Source: Hyphomicrobiales bacterium
Lineage (GTDB): Bacteria; Pseudomonadota; Alphaproteobacteria; Rhizobiales; Devosiaceae
DNA: 6,911 nt
Assembly (NCBI GenBank): GCA_015487515.1
Contig: WFPQ01000003.1
Location: 1 to 6,911 of the forward strand
Direction: 5' to 3'
The position numbers were made by a program, and so were the translations under genes. Under the pieces are notes generated by a model. The model searched no databases, was not told where the DNA came from, and saw nothing but the letters and a program-made list of their open reading frames with translations. Positions 1-4,100 of this stretch are shown here, one piece after another (the stretch's first letter is position 1; every line of letters starts with the position of its first letter).

Positions 1-241
1 GCACGATCACATCCGCCTCAACCCGCGTTGCCTCTCGTGCCAGGGCAAGGCTGTCGCCCACGATGTCGGCAACACCGTGAAAGATGTCCGGGGTCTGGTA
101 GTTATGCGCCAGGATCACGGCGTTCCTTGTGCGCTTGAGCTCCAGAATGGCCTCGATGTCTTCTTCCAGCTGCAGCCATTCGGGCAGGGGTACGACGGCG
201 CTGACCCGTTCATACAGGCCCGGCAGACGTGGGGCAGTCAT
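1..241 (-). CDS. nadA: Quinolinate synthase NadA, N-terminal part (cut by window edge)
   Basis: NadA is the [4Fe-4S] enzyme that condenses iminoaspartate (from NadB) with dihydroxyacetone phosphate to give quinolinate, in de novo NAD synthesis in the cytoplasm. Only the first 80 codons are here; the family is usually about 330-360 residues, so the rest, including the cluster-binding cysteines, lies off the left edge. The visible part carries the family signature [20 protein letters not shown] at residues 45-64. In it His46, Tyr48 and Ser64 correspond to conserved substrate-contacting residues of characterised NadA enzymes. The spacing and wording of this block match alphaproteobacterial NadA best. 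The ATG at 241 is supported by an AAGGAG six bases upstream. The reading frame is intact, and hand-counted G+C is about 62%, far above the giant gene to the right. NadB and NadC often follow nadA, but that side is not visible. Confidence 0.95.
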   Translation of the reverse strand, partial: MTAPRLPGLYERVSAVVPLPEWLQLEEDIEAILELKRTRNAVILAHNYQTPDIFHGVADIVGDSLALAREATRVEADVIV

Positions 242-247
242 GCGCCT

Positions 248-253
248 CTCCTT
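248..253 (-). promoter_or_regulatory. Ribosome binding site of nadA
   Basis: The minus strand reads AAGGAG, six bases before the ATG at 241. This is a strong Shine-Dalgarno match at good spacing and decides the nadA start. Confidence 0.85.
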
Positions 254-276
254 GTACTCAATCTGAAAATATGAAG

Positions 277-306
277 AGGCTTATTCTCGTCATAAGAATA
301 TGTCAA
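277..306 (-). promoter_or_regulatory. Candidate nadA promoter with overlapping inverted repeat
   Basis: On the minus strand a perfect -35 hexamer TTGACA lies at 306-301. About 16-18 bases downstream is only a weak -10 candidate (ATAAGC or TAAGCC, around 284-278). The spacer holds an inverted repeat, TATTCT-7-AGAATA (282-300), with an alternative pairing CTTAT-7-ATAAG (280-296). A dyad covering the -35/-10 spacer is where a repressor would sit. In Alphaproteobacteria nad genes can be controlled by NAD-responsive repressors such as NadQ or NrtR, but I cannot match this dyad to a known motif. The position is seen; the operator role is inferred. Confidence 0.45.
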
Positions 307-542
307 TGCCGCAAATATGGCAGACGGACGCCGTATATGGCGCTGGTTTCCGGGACGGCGGACCGGTATCGGAATGGCCTGGCTGGCCGCCTCCCGGTGC
401 CGCGGGCGATGTCGATTGCAGCCTCGGGGTTGGCAGTGCTCGGCCGCGTTGATGAAGGAACGTCATCAGTGCGTTTGCACTTCTTCGCCACCACGGCATC
501 GAACTCACCCTGGATGCCGCCGAGATATTCGTCGGGCTTGGC

Positions 543-689
543 ACTGATCAGTTCCCCCGCGATCCGCTTGTAGCCCCAGAGGAGGTTTTCAGAGCCGATG
601 CGGATGACGACATCGCGCAGTTCCCGCGTCAGGAGCGGCCTTTCAACCGCCTGGAACCCAATCATCACATTCGAATATCTTTTGTGCCA
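543..689 (-). pseudogene. Remnant of an integrase-core (IS-type) transposase
   Basis: About 49 residues on the minus strand resemble the helix-turn-helix part in front of the DDE integrase core of IS-type transposases. They start with WHKRY, then RPLLTRELRDVVIRI, then SENLLWGYKRIAGELI. The family pattern is WHR..., RP.(V/I)(S/T).E(L/I), EN..WGY.RI.GEL. The match ends at GELIS (about 545). The frame stays open to 303, but what follows does not resemble the expected LG..V..STI segment or the catalytic core, so the DDE residues are missing. Upstream of WHKRY the usual N-terminal part is not recognisable either. This is a truncated, non-functional relic. No terminal inverted repeats or target duplications were found. 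The family call rests on a short motif, so confidence is moderate. Confidence 0.5.
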
Positions 690-740
690 ATGTTTACTTG
701 TGAATACATGACCGGGCTGTGATTTTCGGACAGGATGGTG

Positions 741-762
741 GGGCCCGAGGGGTTCCGGGCCC
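741..762. repeat. GC-rich stem-loop
   Basis: GGGCCCG (741-747) and CGGGCCC (756-762) form a perfect 7-bp stem with an 8-base loop. Neither strand has a run of T after it, so it is not a standard intrinsic terminator. It lies between the transposase relic and the AT-richer leader of the giant gene and could be a relic of the mobile element. Confidence 0.5.
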
Positions 763-1054
763 AGTTCCCATTTATATCTTCCATCTTTCGCCTTGGAGCG
801 CGTCTGCATCAAGAATTTGCCTTTGTTCCATGGAAGTCCCGCTTTGGTGTGCTGTCAGGGCAGGCCAGTGCAAGGCAACCATATGGGTGGTCGAGAAATT
901 GCAGGGGATGAAGTAATGTATTGTTGCTGGTTTGTTCTGGGAGATGAAGCAGAATTAAAGCAGCATTCTCATTCCAGTAATAAGTTTAGCTACTTGCAAA
1001 TTCCAATCACTACCCAGTTTTGCTGATGGTTTTAGTATTTGTTCTTGGTAACTG

Positions 1055-1066
1055 ATCCTTAAGGAT
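1055..1066. promoter_or_regulatory. 12-bp perfect palindrome upstream of the giant gene
   Basis: ATCCTTAAGGAT is fully self-complementary and lies about 80 bases before the preferred start at 1146. It could be an operator for a dimeric regulator. It also overlaps an alternative in-frame ATG at 1065, whose AAGG has no spacing to the ATG and so is a poor ribosome site. The palindrome is seen; any regulatory role is inferred. Confidence 0.35.
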
Positions 1067-1091
1067 GTTCCAATGGCTCGTTTTTAGTGAC

Positions 1092-1121
1092 TTGGGATGT
1101 TGTGCCTTGGGATGTTGTGCC
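1092..1121. repeat. Perfect 15-bp tandem duplication
   Basis: TTGGGATGTTGTGCC occurs twice, back to back (1092-1106 and 1107-1121), in the leader of the giant gene. It ends 24 bases before the start at 1146. If the alternative start at 1065 were used, the repeat would encode LGCCA twice. In any other reading it is a leader element whose copy number could vary by slippage. Confidence 0.9.
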
Positions 1122-1133
1122 TTTGCACAAGAT

Positions 1134-1138
1134 GGGAG
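1134..1138 (+). promoter_or_regulatory. Ribosome binding site of the giant gene
   Basis: GGGAG lies seven bases before the ATG at 1146. It is the best Shine-Dalgarno in the leader and is the main reason to start the giant gene at 1146 rather than at the in-frame ATG at 1065. Confidence 0.75.
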
Positions 1139-1145
1139 CAAAATA

Positions 1146-4100
1146 ATGACCAGCGATATACTGCCTGCCTCCACTCCGATTTTGGATGATGTGATCGGCA
1201 ATCCTGTTTCTGTTGATAACAATCTTGGACTTTCCATTGTTTTGGGCGTGACGTATGCGCCCGGGCTGAATCCAGGGCCGGACAAGAGATCTGGTGATTT
1301 CCTGCTGATTGATCCTCTGAATATGGGAGATGCTTCGGGGTACACGTCATTTATCAGCCGTGGAAGAATCGATGGCAAAGGCGTGGTGACTTCTGGTGTC
1401 GGCACTTTGAATTTTGGTGATATTGCAGGGGCTGAGGCAGGTGTAGGCAAAGCCTGGCGTGGAGGTCCGGCCGGTATATCCGAGCCCAGAAAAAACGGAG
1501 ACGTGCTTTTCTTTGTCAATAGTCGCGGAGGCGTAGCTGAAGGTGGTACGGTCAGCATCAACATTGGTGCTGCCTATAATCTTACGAAGCTGGGGTCTGC
1601 TGCCCTTGATAAGCTGGCTGCCCTTGCTCTTAGATATCCTTCCTTGCCAAGTGCGGTTTCTGCTGCAGCCCTTAAACTTGCCTCCGAGGGTGTGGAGGCA
1701 AGTGCCGGTTCTTTGGGGATTGCCTGGTTGGGCGTCGCTGTCAGGGTTCAGGTTACTTACGACCAGTGGGGGCAGGTTACGGGTACTACTCTTAATGGCA
1801 AGGAATTTGATGTTGCCGGTTTCATGGATGAACTTGGTGCTATTTTTTCGGAAGACGTGCCGTCGCCATTGCTCAGGCTGGATGAATCCAACAGCATGGG
1901 AAATATAGGGCCTCTTTCTGACATTCTTCAGAATCCCGATGCGACCGTAATCATAAATGAGCAGGGGCAGAATGACAGGATTTTGTCTGTTTCTGATCTT
2001 GGTTCCCTTCCCCAGGATGCTCTTGTGATACAGGATGTGGTTGACGGGGTGTCAAAGGCGTTCGTTATCAGCGATGTCAAGGGGGTCAGGGCTCCTGATC
2101 CTGCCGCCAATATGGTAGTTACCAATACTGATTTCGGGGTTATCACCGAATCTGGCGGTTCCACCTGGTTCGAGGGAGATAACGGAATAAGTGTCACTAT
2201 CTGGGATGGCAACCTTTCCGTTACATACGCTGACGGTACGGTTTATATAGAAACTGCGGATGGTCAGCAGATATTTTATGATGCCAATGGTGAAGTTGCG
2301 CGCGTTTCCGGGGAAGACTTCGCAGTTGGCAGCAATGGTTTTGCCAGTGATTTCCGTTCTTACGTTAATGGTGCAAAGCAGGACCCTGGGTTCCAGCCTC
2401 CCGACTTTTTCAATGGCTTCCTTTTTGCCGACGAGATGATAAAGGCCGATTTGCTTGGTTATTTGCCGCAAAGCAGTGTTGTTGAAGTAAAAACCGTTAT
2501 TGGGTCCCGAGGCCCTCTTAAGATGGCAACCGTAGATGGGGAACTTGCCTACATAATATATAATGACGGGAACTTCGAGAATGTCGGCTCCATTATTGAT
2601 GGCAGCCGGAATTTGACTCCGGGCGATATGAATTTGGTACTGGATATAGCCGAATTTCAGAGCCAGACCGGAAAATTTGCCCTTGGAAGTAAAACCGCGG
2701 TTCAGACATGGGAGCAGCAATACAAGCCCATTGCAGACAATCTTATCCTGCAGCTTGAAACCCAGGGCGGTGGCATTCTGCTTGACCCTGAAAGAGGGGT
2801 TCCGGGGCTTTTGGAGGCGGTTAATGCCTATAAGCAGGGTGAAGGTATCTATCGCTTTTTTGGAAATCTGACGAATTTGGTTACTGGAGCAACCCCCGGC
2901 AGTTCTGTTGCATCAAATATCAGCGGTGCAATTGATGGCCTTGTGGATGCCCTCAGAGCCAGAGGGGTTTCTGATACTGCCAGCTTTGAAGGGCAGGTCT
3001 ATGCTGTCGCCCTTGCTGCCCAGATGGTGGAAAATGCCTATGCCGCTTATTCTTCACAAGATGCTTCCGGCCGCCTGGGCTTTGCGGCCGATTCCATAAA
3101 GGCCATGGGTGCGCTTGCCTCCCTGGGTGTCGTTGACAAGAAATTCGCCCAGTTTGCGGCCCTGTCTTACGGAAGCACGGCTGCATTTCTGGCGGTCAGG
3201 GATGCGCTTGATGAAACAAGTGCCAACCTTGACAATTCCCTGGCTTATGACAAGGCAGTCGGTTCTGCCGTGACCATGATCCGTTACCTTGGGGCGATGG
3301 ATGTCATAGACAAGAGGATGGCAGATGCCGTTGTCGGCTCGTTTGCTGTCTATGAGGGATACAATGCCGGGGTCGAGATTTATGAAAACTGGGGTTCTGA
3401 TCCTGCTGTAACCATTAGGTCTGCCGGTGACTTCTTGAAAGCCCTTAATGTTCTTGGCCAGGTTGGTGTCATAAAAGATGAACAACTGTTGGAAAATATT
3501 GCAACCGCAACCAAGTTTTATTCGGTTATCAAGACCGGGTATGACCTTTATAAATTCGGTTCCAGCGTAGCAACCGTTGGCAATTTTGCCATTGCGCTAT
3601 CCAGCCTGCTTGTTCCTGAGGATGATCTTGATGCTCAGGCAGCGATTGCCGCTGTCAATTTGCTGGTCAGCGTGTATACGGGCAATGTGGTTGGTGTTTT
3701 GTCCAGTGCCTGGACCATTTCCAGTATTTGGGATGCCCAGGAGGCTCAGCGCGAAGCCCTCAGGATATATGAAGCCGAGATGGCAAAGTTGCAGTTCGTT
3801 GATATAACTGAGGATGTTGATGTTGATGGAAACATGGTTTCGCTTGATAGTGTTCTTTATGAATATAATATCGGCGATGATTACGTTTACCTGATTGGTG
3901 ATCCGCAGGACGTTGTCAGTAGTGCTGTTTTTACATTGGAACCTGTCAGCCTCGAGGTTGCGCAACTGAGCAATGGAAAGTTCGTTCTTTTGCATGAGGT
4001 TGCTGACAATCACAGCGTTTCCCCGACCCATGACAAGGCCCATGCAGGCCGGCATGGCCTGCTTGATCAAACTGATTTCATTGGCGGTTCTGCAGGGCTT

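Larger units (their letters stand above)
690..1145. other. Intergenic region without a recognisable gene
   Basis: Short open frames exist on both strands here but none has a convincing start, composition or family motif. G+C falls across this stretch (the 961-1020 line counts about 37%), unlike the GC-rich block at 300-660. It holds a GC-rich stem-loop (741-762), a 10-bp palindrome TTCCATGGAA (826-835), a 12-bp palindrome (1055-1066) and a 15-bp tandem duplication (1092-1121). It should contain the promoter of the giant gene, but I could not pick a convincing sigma-70 -35/-10 pair. TTGCAA at 994-999 and TAGTAT at 1033-1038 are not at usable spacing to each other. Confidence 0.6.

Noticed and set aside
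303..542. Continuation of the transposase or a separate small gene on the minus strand
   Set aside because: Frames are open, but the translated sequences (Pro/Arg/Ser-rich) resemble neither a DDE core nor any family I know. Openness is expected at 60-70% G+C.
741..762. Intrinsic terminator
   Set aside because: The stem is GC-rich and perfect, but no T-run follows it on either strand.
1065..1145. Upstream extension of the giant gene from the ATG at 1065, giving a hydrophobic stretch ending in AFA that looks like a signal peptide cleavage site
   Set aside because: Its AAGG abuts the ATG with no spacing, there is no positively charged N-terminus, and it would put four Cys before a chain that has none. 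The start at 1146 has a well-spaced GGGAG.
1010..1564. Minus-strand frame of 184 codons overlapping the start of the giant gene
   Set aside because: Its protein is low-complexity Pro/Ser/Thr sequence without motifs, and it runs through the leader repeats. The plus-strand frame is clearly the coding one.
2052..2720. Open frame of 222 codons on the minus strand
   Set aside because: It lies wholly opposite the giant gene, has no family motif, and is explained as a shadow of that gene's codon pattern. The same holds for the minus-strand frame at 3597-4124.
3993..4055. Metzincin-type zinc protease site
   Set aside because: The spacing is HDxxHxxxH and HExxxxH, not HExxHxxGxxH, and no Met-turn context was recognised.
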